Positions 1-7,501 of a DNA stretch of 64,000 nt are shown in pieces (position 1 is the first letter of the stretch; each line of letters begins with the position of its first letter). The stretch is from Clostridium transplantifaecale (GTDB lineage Bacteria > Bacillota > Clostridia > Lachnospirales > Lachnospiraceae), in contig NZ_UYZY01000001.1 of assembly GCF_900626075.1 (NCBI RefSeq), positions 186,001-250,000 of the forward strand, given 5' to 3'. The position numbers were made by a program, and so were the translations under genes. Below the pieces are notes generated by a model that did no database searches, was not told where the DNA came from, and saw only the letters and a list, made by a program, of their open reading frames with translations.

Positions 1-1
1 C

Positions 2-751
2 CAGAGAGACTTAAAAAAGTTTACCCGCTTTCTCGGAGCCCGGGAAATCACGAAAGATTTAGTCATCGAATACAAAAAGAATCTTTCCGAACGGTATGCG
101 GTAAGCAGCGTCAATTCGATGCTGGCTTCCCTGAATCATTTTCTGCAGTTTGCCGGCTGGTATGAATTCAAGGTAAAACAAATGAAATTACAGCGCCAGG
201 TCTACTGTCCGGAGGAGAAGGAGCTGACCAGGGAAGAATATAACCGGTTGGTTAATACGGCGAAGTTTATGAAAAAAGAACGGATCGGCCTTATTATACA
301 AACGATTTGCAGTACCGGGATCAGAATCAGCGAACTCATCTATATTACGGTTGAGTCCGTGCAAAGCGGAATCGCCTATGCGACGGGTAAAGGTAAAAGC
401 CGCCAGATATTCCTGCCTCATAAGCTCAGGATGCTATTGATGAAATATATCAGGAAGAACCGTATCAGCCGGGGGCCTGTATTTCTGACAAAGGAAGGAA
501 AGCCGGTAAACAGAAGTAATGTCTGGAAGGAAATGAAGGCGCTGTGTGCAACGGCCAAGGTATTAGCCGTTAAAGTATTCCCCCATAATTTACGGCATCT
601 CTTCGCCAGGACGTATTACAGAATGGAGAAAGATATTTCAAAACTGGCGGATCTATTGGGGCACAGCAGTATCAATACGACCAGAATTTATATTGTGACA
701 TCGGGGACAGAACACAGACAACAGATAGAACGAATGAATCTGATATTATGA
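2..751 (+). CDS. Tyrosine recombinase (phage-integrase family), 5' end outside window
   Basis: The frame is open from base 2, so the first in-frame ATG (119) is probably internal and the gene starts before the window. The 249 visible residues cover part of the SAM-like core-binding domain (about 1-65) and the whole catalytic domain. The catalytic set is visible: Arg108 in STGIRISEL, a Lys in the KGKSR turn, His195-x-x-Arg198 in FPHNLRH, His221 in LLGHSS and the nucleophile Tyr230 in TTRIYI. Tyrosine recombinases cut and rejoin DNA at short sites made of two inverted arms around a spacer. Sites of exactly that build lie 25 bp downstream (777-796, 1112-1131, 1155-1174) in opposite orientations, so I infer this is the invertase for the downstream promoter switch. 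It could also be a relic integrase, but no phage or transposon genes are in view. Confidence 0.9.
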   Translation, partial: QRDLKKFTRFLGAREITKDLVIEYKKNLSERYAVSSVNSMLASLNHFLQFAGWYEFKVKQMKLQRQVYCPEEKELTREEYNRLVNTAKFMKKERIGLIIQTICSTGIRISELIYITVESVQSGIAYATGKGKSRQIFLPHKLRMLLMKYIRKNRISRGPVFLTKEGKPVNRSNVWKEMKALCATAKVLAVKVFPHNLRHLFARTYYRMEKDISKLADLLGHSSINTTRIYIVTSGTEHRQQIERMNLIL

Positions 752-776
752 GACTTGCAGCATAATTATTTGGTGC

Positions 777-796
777 AACATAATGTGGATTATGTA
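777..796 (+). repeat. Recombination site A (left inverted repeat)
   Basis: Two 8-bp inverted arms, aacataat and attatgta, flank the asymmetric spacer gtgg. This is the usual build of a tyrosine-recombinase crossover site. Its reverse complement matches site B at 19 of 20 positions, and a 20-bp exact inverted match runs 776-795 against 1113-1132. Confidence 0.75.
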
Positions 797-974
797 GTAG
801 TATATAACAAAAAATCAAATTAGTCCATATTTTGGATTTAAAAAATGTAACTATTTTTTCTGAGAAATCATAACATGATTTTCTTCTTTACAATTATCTT
901 CATGAAAAAATCTATGATCTTTACATAAAATTCCAAGTTATCCAAAAATTACCAATCAAATTCCAGTTTCCACC

Positions 975-1003
975 ATTATAACATATTTCGCGCAATAGAA
1001 AAG
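975..1003 (-). promoter_or_regulatory. Extended -10 promoter inside the invertible segment, pointing left
   Basis: On the minus strand the sequence TGTTATAAT (983 down to 975) is a perfect TATAAT with a TG extension. The -35 region near 998-1003 (CTTTTC) is poor, as is common with extended -10 promoters. As drawn it transcribes toward the recombinase 3' end, so the EPS operon would be off from this promoter in this orientation. Confidence 0.55.
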
Positions 1004-1111
1004 TAAAATTTTTGCAGACAAAGCATCACTTATCGGTTTGACATGTTCAAATCACTTGTTTGTTTTACCCAATTCTAATCATTTTATCTAAAGGTATTTT
1101 ACTTATCAAGG

Positions 1112-1131
1112 AACATAATCCACATTATGTT
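1112..1131 (-). repeat. Recombination site B (right inverted repeat, inner)
   Basis: Same arms as site A but with the spacer ccac, so the site is inverted relative to A. Recombination A x B would invert about 335 bp that include the extended -10 promoter. Confidence 0.75.
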
Positions 1132-1154
1132 GTTCTTTTGCTTTCCCTTTCTGG

Positions 1155-1174
1155 AACATAATCCACATTATGTA
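1155..1174 (-). repeat. Recombination site C (right inverted repeat, outer)
   Basis: Differs from site A only in the central four bases (ccac for gtgg), and shares with A the right flank agtagt. It is a direct repeat of B, 43 bp away, so B x C could delete the short piece between them, and A x C would invert about 380 bp. Confidence 0.7.
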
Positions 1175-1231
1175 GTAGTCCAACAACTAAAGAATCAATT
1201 CAGTCATGCCATTACAGCATAAAGGAGACGC

Positions 1232-1396
1232 ATGATGAAAATTGTTATTGAAGAAAAGGCAAAACCAACCGGAGAGGATGCACAAAAGCGGCAAATGGCA
1301 GAATACATGAGTTTCTGCAGGGCTGTCTTTGAGGCAAAACAGAAATTTCTGCAGGAAAGTGGTTCAGACAGGAGTAAAACGAATGGGGATGATTGA
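1232..1396 (+). CDS. 54-residue hypothetical protein, first ORF of the EPS operon
   Basis: The ORF begins with tandem ATG codons at 1232 and 1235 behind a good ribosome site (AAGGAG at 1222-1227) and ends at a TGA in 1394-1396. The product is small, charged and soluble, with no signal peptide or membrane segment, and is likely mostly helical. Its 3' end overlaps the start of the PHP phosphatase gene (ATG 1383) by 14 bases, so the two are probably translationally coupled. I do not recognise a family. It could be a leader ORF that sets expression of the operon just behind the promoter switch, or a small partner of the phosphatase. The ribosome site and the overlap are the main reasons to believe it is real. 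Confidence 0.55.
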   Translation: MMKIVIEEKAKPTGEDAQKRQMAEYMSFCRAVFEAKQKFLQESGSDRSKTNGDD

Positions 1397-2102
1397 TATT
1401 CATGCACATATTTTACCAGGAATTGACGATGGGCCGGAGACAATGGAGGAGACCCGGAGGATGCTCTTAAAAGCTTTTGAGCAGGGGATACGAAGCATCA
1501 TTGCAACCCCTCATTTTTTCCGCAGACATTATGAACCGGATGTGGAGCGGATTTATGAACTTGTGGATGCCGTTCGGGCCGAGGCCGAGGTCCTGACCCC
1601 AGGGCTTGCTATTTATCCAGGACAGGAGATTATGTATTTTTATGAAATAGAAGAATACCTGTCTGAACATAAGCTCTTAACTCTGGCAGGTTCAAGATAT
1701 GTGTTGATAGAATTTCAGCCGACTGTTGTCTACAGCAGGCTGGAGCTGGCACTGCGTAAAATGATATTTGCCGGATACATACCTGTTCTTGCCCATGCAG
1801 AGCGTTACTTTTGCTTAAGACGAAATGACAGGCTGCAAGAACTGTCGGCAGCCGGCATGCGTATGCAGATGAATTACGAGAGCCTGGAAACAGGAACGAA
1901 TTTTTCCGACAGGCGGTGGTGCCGAAAGATGATATTGGAGAACCAGTTTGATTTCCTTAGTACCGACATGCACGGAATAAGCCACAGGCCTCCGGACTGT
2001 GAAGGCGCTTTGGCATGGCTGCAAAAGAAGGCAGGGGAAAACCGCCTTAGAGAGCTGACGGTAGAAAATCCAAGTATGCTTTTGGAAGCTTCGAAAGTAT
2101 AA
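1383..2102 (+). CDS. CpsB/CapC-family PHP-domain protein-tyrosine phosphatase
   Basis: A metal-dependent phosphatase of the PHP fold that removes phosphate from the tyrosine-rich tail of the CpsD-type kinase and so tunes capsule/EPS polymer production. The N-terminal metal motif is plain (MIDIHAHILPG, with His7 and His9), followed by the GIDDGP loop. Further ligands fit ATPHF, PGQE, LAHAERY and STDMHG, all typical of the family. The length, 239 residues, is normal. I chose ATG 1383 over a longer upstream frame because an AGGAG lies 8 bases before it and homologous proteins begin with the metal motif. It leads the classic regulatory set: phosphatase, Wzz-like modulator, BY-kinase. Confidence 0.92.
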   Translation: MGMIDIHAHILPGIDDGPETMEETRRMLLKAFEQGIRSIIATPHFFRRHYEPDVERIYELVDAVRAEAEVLTPGLAIYPGQEIMYFYEIEEYLSEHKLLTLAGSRYVLIEFQPTVVYSRLELALRKMIFAGYIPVLAHAERYFCLRRNDRLQELSAAGMRMQMNYESLETGTNFSDRRWCRKMILENQFDFLSTDMHGISHRPPDCEGALAWLQKKAGENRLRELTVENPSMLLEASKV

Positions 2103-2174
2103 ACGTTCCAAAAGTATAAAAGTTTCAAAAGGATTAGAAAATGTTAAAACAAAAGAAGATAAAGGAAATGAGTC

Positions 2175-3095
2175 ATGGAAAAGAATATACGCCAATATCA
2201 GGATGATGATGAAATTGTGATTGACTTCCGGGAACTGTTTTATGAGTTCAAACGGAGAATCTGGTGGATACTTTTGTCCGCCGTTCTTGGAACGGGGGTT
2301 GCCGGGGCGTACAGCTACTACGTGTTGACTCCCCAGTTTACTTCAGAGGCAAAAATATACGTACTGTCAAAAGAAACTACGCTGACCTCGCTGGCTGATT
2401 TGCAGATGGGCACTCAGCTTACCCAGGATTATAAAGAACTGATTGGCAGCAGGCCGGTGATGCAGGAAGTAATTAATACATTGGGGCTGGATATCACTTA
2501 TAAGCAGCTGGCGGCAAAGCTTAAATTAGAAAACCCCAAGGATACGCGAATCCTGTATCTGACGGTAACAGATCCGGATCCCTATATGGCAAAGGCCATT
2601 GTCGACGGGATAGCCAACGCCGCCTCCGACTATATCGGAGAAATAATGGAAATGACTCCTCCCAAACTGATTGAAGACGGTATGGTGGCAACGGTTAAGA
2701 CGAGTCCGAATGTGAAAAAGAATGCGGCGGTCGGCGGCATTGTGATGCTGTTTCTGGCCTGTGGAATTATTACCCTGTCCGTTATTATGAACGACACAAT
2801 CAGGACGGAAGACGACGCCTTTAGATATTTGGAACTTCCCGTACTAGCCGTCGTTCCGGAGCGGAAAGATTCAAAGGAAGAAAAAAGCAGTTACCGAAAA
2901 GGCATTTTGGGCAGAAAGAAAAAAGTGCCTAAAAAGCACACTTCCAGAAAAAAAGCGGATCTTTCTCGAAAAGTATCGGAGGAGAAAAAACAGACAGGAA
3001 AAACGGAGCAGAGGACACAGACGGAAAAAAAGGAACAGGGTTCACAGGAGGCTTCAGCGAAAGATAAAACCGAAACTAACAAGGAAGAGCGGTAA
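2175..3095 (+). CDS. Wzz/CpsC-type chain-length determinant and kinase modulator, with long basic tail
   Basis: A membrane protein that works with the BY-kinase encoded next to set polymer length. It has TM1 at about 29-50, an extracytoplasmic Wzz-type domain, and TM2 at about 185-206. In the CpsC/CapA arrangement the cytoplasmic C-terminus activates the separate kinase. Here that end is unusual: after PVLAVVPER (about 222-230) comes a tail of about 75 residues made almost only of Lys, Glu, Gln, Arg, Ser and Thr, likely disordered. The kinase starts 12 bases downstream. The tail may be an extended kinase contact or a low-complexity expansion. Confidence 0.9.
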   Translation: MEKNIRQYQDDDEIVIDFRELFYEFKRRIWWILLSAVLGTGVAGAYSYYVLTPQFTSEAKIYVLSKETTLTSLADLQMGTQLTQDYKELIGSRPVMQEVINTLGLDITYKQLAAKLKLENPKDTRILYLTVTDPDPYMAKAIVDGIANAASDYIGEIMEMTPPKLIEDGMVATVKTSPNVKKNAAVGGIVMLFLACGIITLSVIMNDTIRTEDDAFRYLELPVLAVVPERKDSKEEKSSYRKGILGRKKKVPKKHTSRKKADLSRKVSEEKKQTGKTEQRTQTEKKEQGSQEASAKDKTETNKEER

Positions 3096-3106
3096 GGAGA
3101 GACAAG

Positions 3107-3820
3107 ATGGGTAAGGAAATCACTTTATTGCGCGATCTGAAAGAAGATTACCAGTATGAAGAGGCAATTAAGACTCTGAGAACGAATATTCAATTTTCAG
3201 GTACGAATTTGCAGGTCATCATGCTGACCAGTGCGGTGCCGAATGAGGGAAAGAGCGAGATATCATTTTCACTGGCCTCTTCGCTGGCCCAGATTGATAA
3301 CCGTGTTCTTTTAATCGATGCGGATGTCAGAAAATCAGTCCTGGTGACCAGATATAAACTGGATCGGAAGATTGAAGGGCTGTCCCAGTATCTGAGTGGC
3401 CAGAAGACATTGGAGGATGTGGTGTATACAACCAATATAAGCAATCTGGATGTTATTTTTTCAGGCCCCCTTTCACCAAACCCGGCGGAACTGCTGGAAG
3501 AACCGCTGTTTAAAAAACTGATTGACTGGGCAAGGGAAGAATACGCCTATGTCGTCATCGATACACCTCCGATGAGCACGATTATTGATGGGGCTATTGT
3601 GGCAGGCCACTGTGACGGGGCCATTATGGTGGTGGAGAGCGGGGGCGTCAGCTACAGAGTGCTCCAGAAGGTCAAGAGACAGCTGGAACGCAGTGGCTGC
3701 CGTATCCTCGGAACGGTTTTAAACCGTGTCAATATGCAGATGCAGGGATATTACCGATACTACGGGAAATATGGGAGATATCATTACGATTACGGCTATG
3801 GTCAGGAAATTAAAAAATAA
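3107..3820 (+). CDS. CpsD-type bacterial tyrosine kinase (BY-kinase)
   Basis: Cytoplasmic autophosphorylating tyrosine kinase that controls EPS assembly together with the Wzz-like protein upstream. The Walker A motif SAVPNEGKSE (42-51), the Walker A' motif VLLIDADVRK (about 67-76) and a Walker B VVIDTPPM are in place. The C-terminal tail from about 214 is a tyrosine cluster (GYYRYYGKYGRYHYDYGYG), the autophosphorylation site and the substrate of the PHP phosphatase. The length, 237 residues, fits the split Firmicutes type in which the membrane part is a separate protein. A ribosome site (AGGAGAGACAAG) precedes ATG 3107. Confidence 0.95.
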   Translation: MGKEITLLRDLKEDYQYEEAIKTLRTNIQFSGTNLQVIMLTSAVPNEGKSEISFSLASSLAQIDNRVLLIDADVRKSVLVTRYKLDRKIEGLSQYLSGQKTLEDVVYTTNISNLDVIFSGPLSPNPAELLEEPLFKKLIDWAREEYAYVVIDTPPMSTIIDGAIVAGHCDGAIMVVESGGVSYRVLQKVKRQLERSGCRILGTVLNRVNMQMQGYYRYYGKYGRYHYDYGYGQEIKK

Positions 3821-3903
3821 AATCATCTAGAAAGTAATGGGGAAGATTGTTAAAAAACAGGATGCCCTGCAGAGATAAACAAAAGAAATCAGGGGACTAG
3901 GGT

Positions 3904-5334
3904 ATGATTTTCGAAAACCGCTCTTTTTATATGGTTTTAGATACGTTGACGGTTGTTTTTTCTTATATTATAACATCGTTTCTCAGAGAAGGTTCCCTGT
4001 TGGGGATAACGCCGTCCGAACTCTGGTATCGGTGCATACTGGTGATATGTATCTATTTTCTCGTTACTTTGTTTTATCGGGAGAAAAAGCCACTGATGAA
4101 ACGCAGCTATTGGAATGAACTGGAAAATGTGTGCAGCGTTAATTTTCAGATGGCTCTGGGGATGGCGCTTCTACTGTATTTATTCAAAGTGGGAATGAAA
4201 TTTCCACGATCGTTTTACCTTATATTTTTTATTGTAAATACATTGTTTATGTATATGGCCCGTTTGTTATTCAAGTCTTTTCTATATGACTATTACAGTA
4301 AATCGGAAAACAGAAAGAAATTAATTCTGTTTGCTAATGAGGAAAATGCTCTGAAGATGATGCACAAATATGTGACCTCTTTTATGTTTGATTATGAGGC
4401 CGTCGCGCTCGTGGTAATCAGCGGCCATAAGGACAAAGGCAATCTGCATGTGGAAATAAACCGTATTCTCCGCGGGAAGAGCGGAAGCTATATGGAGCTG
4501 TCGGAAAAGAGTTTGGAGGCATTTCTGATGCGGGAGGCAATCGACGAGGCGCTGGTAAGCATGCCCGAGTCGAGGAGGCAATGGCTGAGAGAGCTGATCC
4601 TTTATATGGAAAACCTGGGAATCGTGACCCATGTGACGACAAATACCTTCTGTCTCGGCCGGGAGGAGAAGGCGGTGGAGGAGTTTGGAATTTACAACGT
4701 TCTTACCTACAGTCCCAGGATATTTGACCCGGCGGAGCTGTTTTTAAAAAGGACGATGGATATTGCAGGAGGCCTGGCCGGCGTGATTCTGACTGTGACG
4801 ATAGGAATCGTCATTGCGCCAATGATATATCTGGAGTCGCCGGGGCCCGTGATATTTAAACAGACCAGGATTGGGAAAAATGGCCGCCGTTTCACTATTT
4901 ATAAATTCCGCTCCATGTACATGGATGCGGAACAGCGGAAAAAAGAACTGATGGCCCAAAATGAGATGAACGGCCTGATGTTTAAAATCAAGGATGACCC
5001 CAGGATCACCAGAGTGGGTAAATTTATACGCAAAACCAGCCTGGACGAATTTCCACAGTTCTTTAACGTCCTCGCGGGAGATATGAGCCTGGTGGGAACG
5101 CGTCCTCCGACCGAGGATGAATTTGTGAAATACTCGGAACGCCATAAAAGGCGTCTCAGTCTGAAACCGGGAATTACCGGGATGTGGCAGGTCAGCGGGA
5201 GAAGTACGGTCAGTGACTTCGAGGAAATTGTAAATCTTGACCTGGAATACATAGATAACTGGTCCTTCTGGCTTGATATCAAGCTGCTCTTTCAGACCGT
5301 GTATGTGGTCCTGTTTCAGAAAGGGGCATCGTGA
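3904..5334 (+). CDS. Undecaprenyl-phosphate sugar-1-phosphate transferase (WbaP/CpsE family)
   Basis: Starts repeat-unit synthesis by moving a sugar-1-phosphate (often glucose or galactose) from its UDP form to undecaprenyl phosphate at the membrane. The 476 residues show N-terminal membrane segments (to about 125), a CoA-binding-like middle, and a C-terminal transferase domain from about 280. That domain starts with KRTMDIAGG and a further hydrophobic segment, then has the conserved FKQTRIGKNG, YKFRSM, KTSLDEFPQ, GDMSLVGTRPP and LKPGITGMWQV blocks. The spacer from cpsD is 83 bp without a clear terminator. Its stop overlaps the LCP start by one base (TGATG). The sugar cannot be read from the sequence. 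Confidence 0.94.
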   Translation: MIFENRSFYMVLDTLTVVFSYIITSFLREGSLLGITPSELWYRCILVICIYFLVTLFYREKKPLMKRSYWNELENVCSVNFQMALGMALLLYLFKVGMKFPRSFYLIFFIVNTLFMYMARLLFKSFLYDYYSKSENRKKLILFANEENALKMMHKYVTSFMFDYEAVALVVISGHKDKGNLHVEINRILRGKSGSYMELSEKSLEAFLMREAIDEALVSMPESRRQWLRELILYMENLGIVTHVTTNTFCLGREEKAVEEFGIYNVLTYSPRIFDPAELFLKRTMDIAGGLAGVILTVTIGIVIAPMIYLESPGPVIFKQTRIGKNGRRFTIYKFRSMYMDAEQRKKELMAQNEMNGLMFKIKDDPRITRVGKFIRKTSLDEFPQFFNVLAGDMSLVGTRPPTEDEFVKYSERHKRRLSLKPGITGMWQVSGRSTVSDFEEIVNLDLEYIDNWSFWLDIKLLFQTVYVVLFQKGAS

Positions 5335-6455
5335 TGGGGGAGGGAAAGGAGAAAGAAGGGAAGGTAAAAGAGCGAAAAGAAAAATACAAAAAAGTAATAG
5401 ACGGAGAAACAGGAAGAGAGAATAGAAACAGATGGAAAAAACTGCTCCCCTTCATTTTGGCTGCAGGAGCATTGTTTCTTTTATGGTTTTTCTGGTTCAG
5501 CCTGGGATTATACCGTCAAAGACAGGAAACAGAGGCCCGTATTCGGGAGCGGGAGAATGGGGGTGCAATGGAAGCTCTTGGTTCACAGGTGGGGAATGTG
5601 CTGGAATACAAAGGAAAAAAATACAGGCGGAATACAGCAATACGGGCAATACTCTGCATCGGCGTCGATACGACGGGTGAGATGGAGCAGTATCATGTTT
5701 CAGGAGCGGCAGGCCAGGCCGATGGCATCTTCTTAGTGGCTCAGGATGCTGCCAGCGATACGGTCCAAATCCTGATGATACCCAGGGATACAATGACAGA
5801 AATTACACTGTTTGATTATTTCGGAAATGAACTGGGGAAAGACGTTCAGCATTTGACCTTGGCCTATGCCTATGGCGACGGAAAAGAACAGAGCTGTGAG
5901 CTGATGACGGAGGCGGTCTCGGAGCTGATGTCCGGTTTGCGCATAGACGGTTACTTTGCAACAAACATCAGCACGGTTGAAATTCTAAATGATGAAATCG
6001 GTGGTGTTGAGGTTCTGGTTGAGGACGAGACCCTGTCTGAAAAATATCCGGAGTTTGTCAAGGGAGAAACAGTTCTTCTGGAAGGAGAGCAGGCTGAACA
6101 TTACATCCGGTACAGAGATATCAATCAATATCAGACGGCGCTGACACGGCTGGAACGTCAGAAGGGATACATAAAAGCATATATTGAAACGGCGAAACGC
6201 CGAGCGGAGGAAGACGATCAATTGATAGTCAGATTGATGGATGACGTGGAGAAATATATGATCACCAATATGGCCAAGGATCAGTATATGGAAATGGGGA
6301 TGGCGGTGTTGAACAGTCCGCAGATTATGGATGACGGAGATTTCATCTCCCTTCCAGGAGAAGTAAAGGAAACCCAGTTGTATGAAGAATTCTATCCGGA
6401 TGAGAGCGAGTTGAAGAAAATAGTAGTGAAAATGTTTTATAAGGAAGTGAAATAA
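5334..6455 (+). CDS. LytR-CpsA-Psr (LCP) family polymer-to-wall ligase
   Basis: LCP enzymes move undecaprenyl-linked polymers to peptidoglycan on the outer face of the membrane. A charged cytoplasmic head of about 35 residues is followed by one transmembrane helix (about 38-58) and the LCP domain. Family marks visible are ILCIGVDTT, QILMIPRDT with its Arg-Asp pair, and RYRDINQYQ...TRLERQ, which corresponds to the conserved R-x-R...RQ block. ATG 5334 is preferred to GTG 5331 because it gives the common TGATG coupling with the gene upstream. Its place in the operon says that this EPS is probably anchored to the wall. Confidence 0.88.
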   Translation: MGEGKEKEGKVKERKEKYKKVIDGETGRENRNRWKKLLPFILAAGALFLLWFFWFSLGLYRQRQETEARIRERENGGAMEALGSQVGNVLEYKGKKYRRNTAIRAILCIGVDTTGEMEQYHVSGAAGQADGIFLVAQDAASDTVQILMIPRDTMTEITLFDYFGNELGKDVQHLTLAYAYGDGKEQSCELMTEAVSELMSGLRIDGYFATNISTVEILNDEIGGVEVLVEDETLSEKYPEFVKGETVLLEGEQAEHYIRYRDINQYQTALTRLERQKGYIKAYIETAKRRAEEDDQLIVRLMDDVEKYMITNMAKDQYMEMGMAVLNSPQIMDDGDFISLPGEVKETQLYEEFYPDESELKKIVVKMFYKEVK

Positions 6456-6495
6456 AGTTCAGTCAGGAAGACTGGAAAGGAAAAAGGTGATTGAT

Positions 6496-7173
6496 ATGAA
6501 GAAAAAGTATTTTGGCGTTATGTTGGCGGCAGCGATGATGGCTCAGCCCCTGATGGTACTGGCGGCGGAGAATCCGAGCGCAAATGCGAATGTGGTGGTA
6601 CGGCCTTCGAGAGACAATGGAAGTGGGAGTAGTAGCAGTTCCAAGCCACTTGATACGTCTGTTGCATTAGGACCTGGACTTACCGGTGGAGTGATTGGGA
6701 ATACAGCGGTAGGTATAACTATCTCAAACGGTACCGCTACGGGCTCGGCTTCCGGGAATAGTGGGGCCGCTCTTTCTCTTGGTGATATCACGGTCCGTTT
6801 CGCTACTAATGAAGAAAATAAAGAAAGTTTCCCTTGGAATGTGGTGGAAACTATCAATACGATTAATGCGGGAACGACTCCCCTCTATCGTGCAATCGGT
6901 ACACCGGATACAGTCGGATATAATCCATTAATTCCAGTTCAAACATTAATAGCTGAGGATGCAGCTACCCAGGCTAAAAGGACAGATTCTGTTACTGTGA
7001 CATTGTACGTGCCAAATCTGATAGAAAATCTGAACAATGTGCAGATTCTTTATTATAACGAGGAGACGAAGAAGTGGGAGTTCATGGCACCTTCAGCGGT
7101 GGACTTTACGACAAAGCAGATTTCGGTGATGCTTAAGGGAAATACGCCGTTTACGGTGGTTTATAAGAATTAA
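6496..7173 (+). CDS. Small secreted protein of the EPS operon, unknown function
   Basis: A clear signal peptide (MKKKYFGVMLAAAMMAQP, cleavage near LAA/EN) is followed by a Ser/Gly-rich linker with a run of serines, then a region of about 120 residues that looks beta-rich. The last 60 residues (VTVTLYVPNLIENL, ILYYNEETKKWEF, KGNTPFTVVYKN) resemble beta-sandwich modules of clostridial surface proteins, but I cannot name a domain. No sortase motif or wall-binding repeat is present. ATG 6496 has AAGGTG upstream; the longer GTG start would add three residues. It is the last gene before a strong hairpin and follows the LCP gene by 40 bases, so it is probably co-expressed with EPS attachment functions. 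Confidence 0.7.
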   Translation: MKKKYFGVMLAAAMMAQPLMVLAAENPSANANVVVRPSRDNGSGSSSSSKPLDTSVALGPGLTGGVIGNTAVGITISNGTATGSASGNSGAALSLGDITVRFATNEENKESFPWNVVETINTINAGTTPLYRAIGTPDTVGYNPLIPVQTLIAEDAATQAKRTDSVTVTLYVPNLIENLNNVQILYYNEETKKWEFMAPSAVDFTTKQISVMLKGNTPFTVVYKN

Positions 7174-7186
7174 GTAAATTATAGGG

Positions 7187-7240
7187 AATAGATCTATCTG
7201 AGGCGGGGAGTGATGCCTTAGATAGGTCTATTTAGTATTG
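7187..7240 (+). terminator. Hairpin terminator after the regulatory half of the EPS operon
   Basis: An 18-bp fully paired stem (two G-U pairs), 7187-7204 with 7215-7232, has a 10-base loop and a short T-rich run after it (TTTAGTATT). It separates the regulatory/assembly genes from the sugar-specific genes, so the second half may rely on read-through or its own promoter. Confidence 0.65.
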
Positions 7241-7501
7241 AAAAGGGCGGGAAGATGAGATTGCCTACCTTGTACAAGCATTTCTGATTTTGTGGGTTAT
7301 GTAAACGGCATAAATGGACAATTTTATCCATTTCCACAAAATGCGGAGTAGACATAGTATGTTTGTTAATGAACACAGTGGCTTGAAAGTAGAAAATTAG
7401 TTTCGCCGTGAACATCATGGCGGGTTTTGATATGTGTTAATCTGCTGTGAGGGCACGGCGATTTTTATATAGAGTAAAAAATAGCGGAGGATTGAAAAGC
7501 T
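7241..7501. other. Intergenic region before ugd
   Basis: There is no ORF with a ribosome site. One small inverted repeat is visible, AAATGGA and TCCATTT around 7310-7335. AT-rich sequence near 7465-7480 (TATATAGAG) may supply a -10 region for ugd, but no convincing -35 is seen. Confidence 0.4.

Larger units (their letters stand above)
777..1174. other. Putative invertible promoter segment (inverton) upstream of the EPS operon
   Basis: This stretch has no convincing ORF. It is bounded by a 20-bp site on the left and two inverted copies on the right. Inside is an AT-rich sequence with an extended -10 promoter that now reads leftward, away from the EPS genes. Inversion between the left site and either right site would turn that promoter toward the operon. 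A tyrosine recombinase gene ends 25 bp upstream. Invertible promoters next to recombinase genes are known to control capsule and fimbria genes in gut bacteria. The inversion itself is inferred; the window shows only one orientation. Confidence 0.72.

Noticed and set aside
1038..1066. Plus-strand TTGACA at 1038-1043 as a promoter facing the EPS operon
   Set aside because: With a 17-bp spacer the -10 would be TGTTTT, which is very poor. The minus-strand extended -10 in the same segment is much better. A weak activity cannot be excluded.
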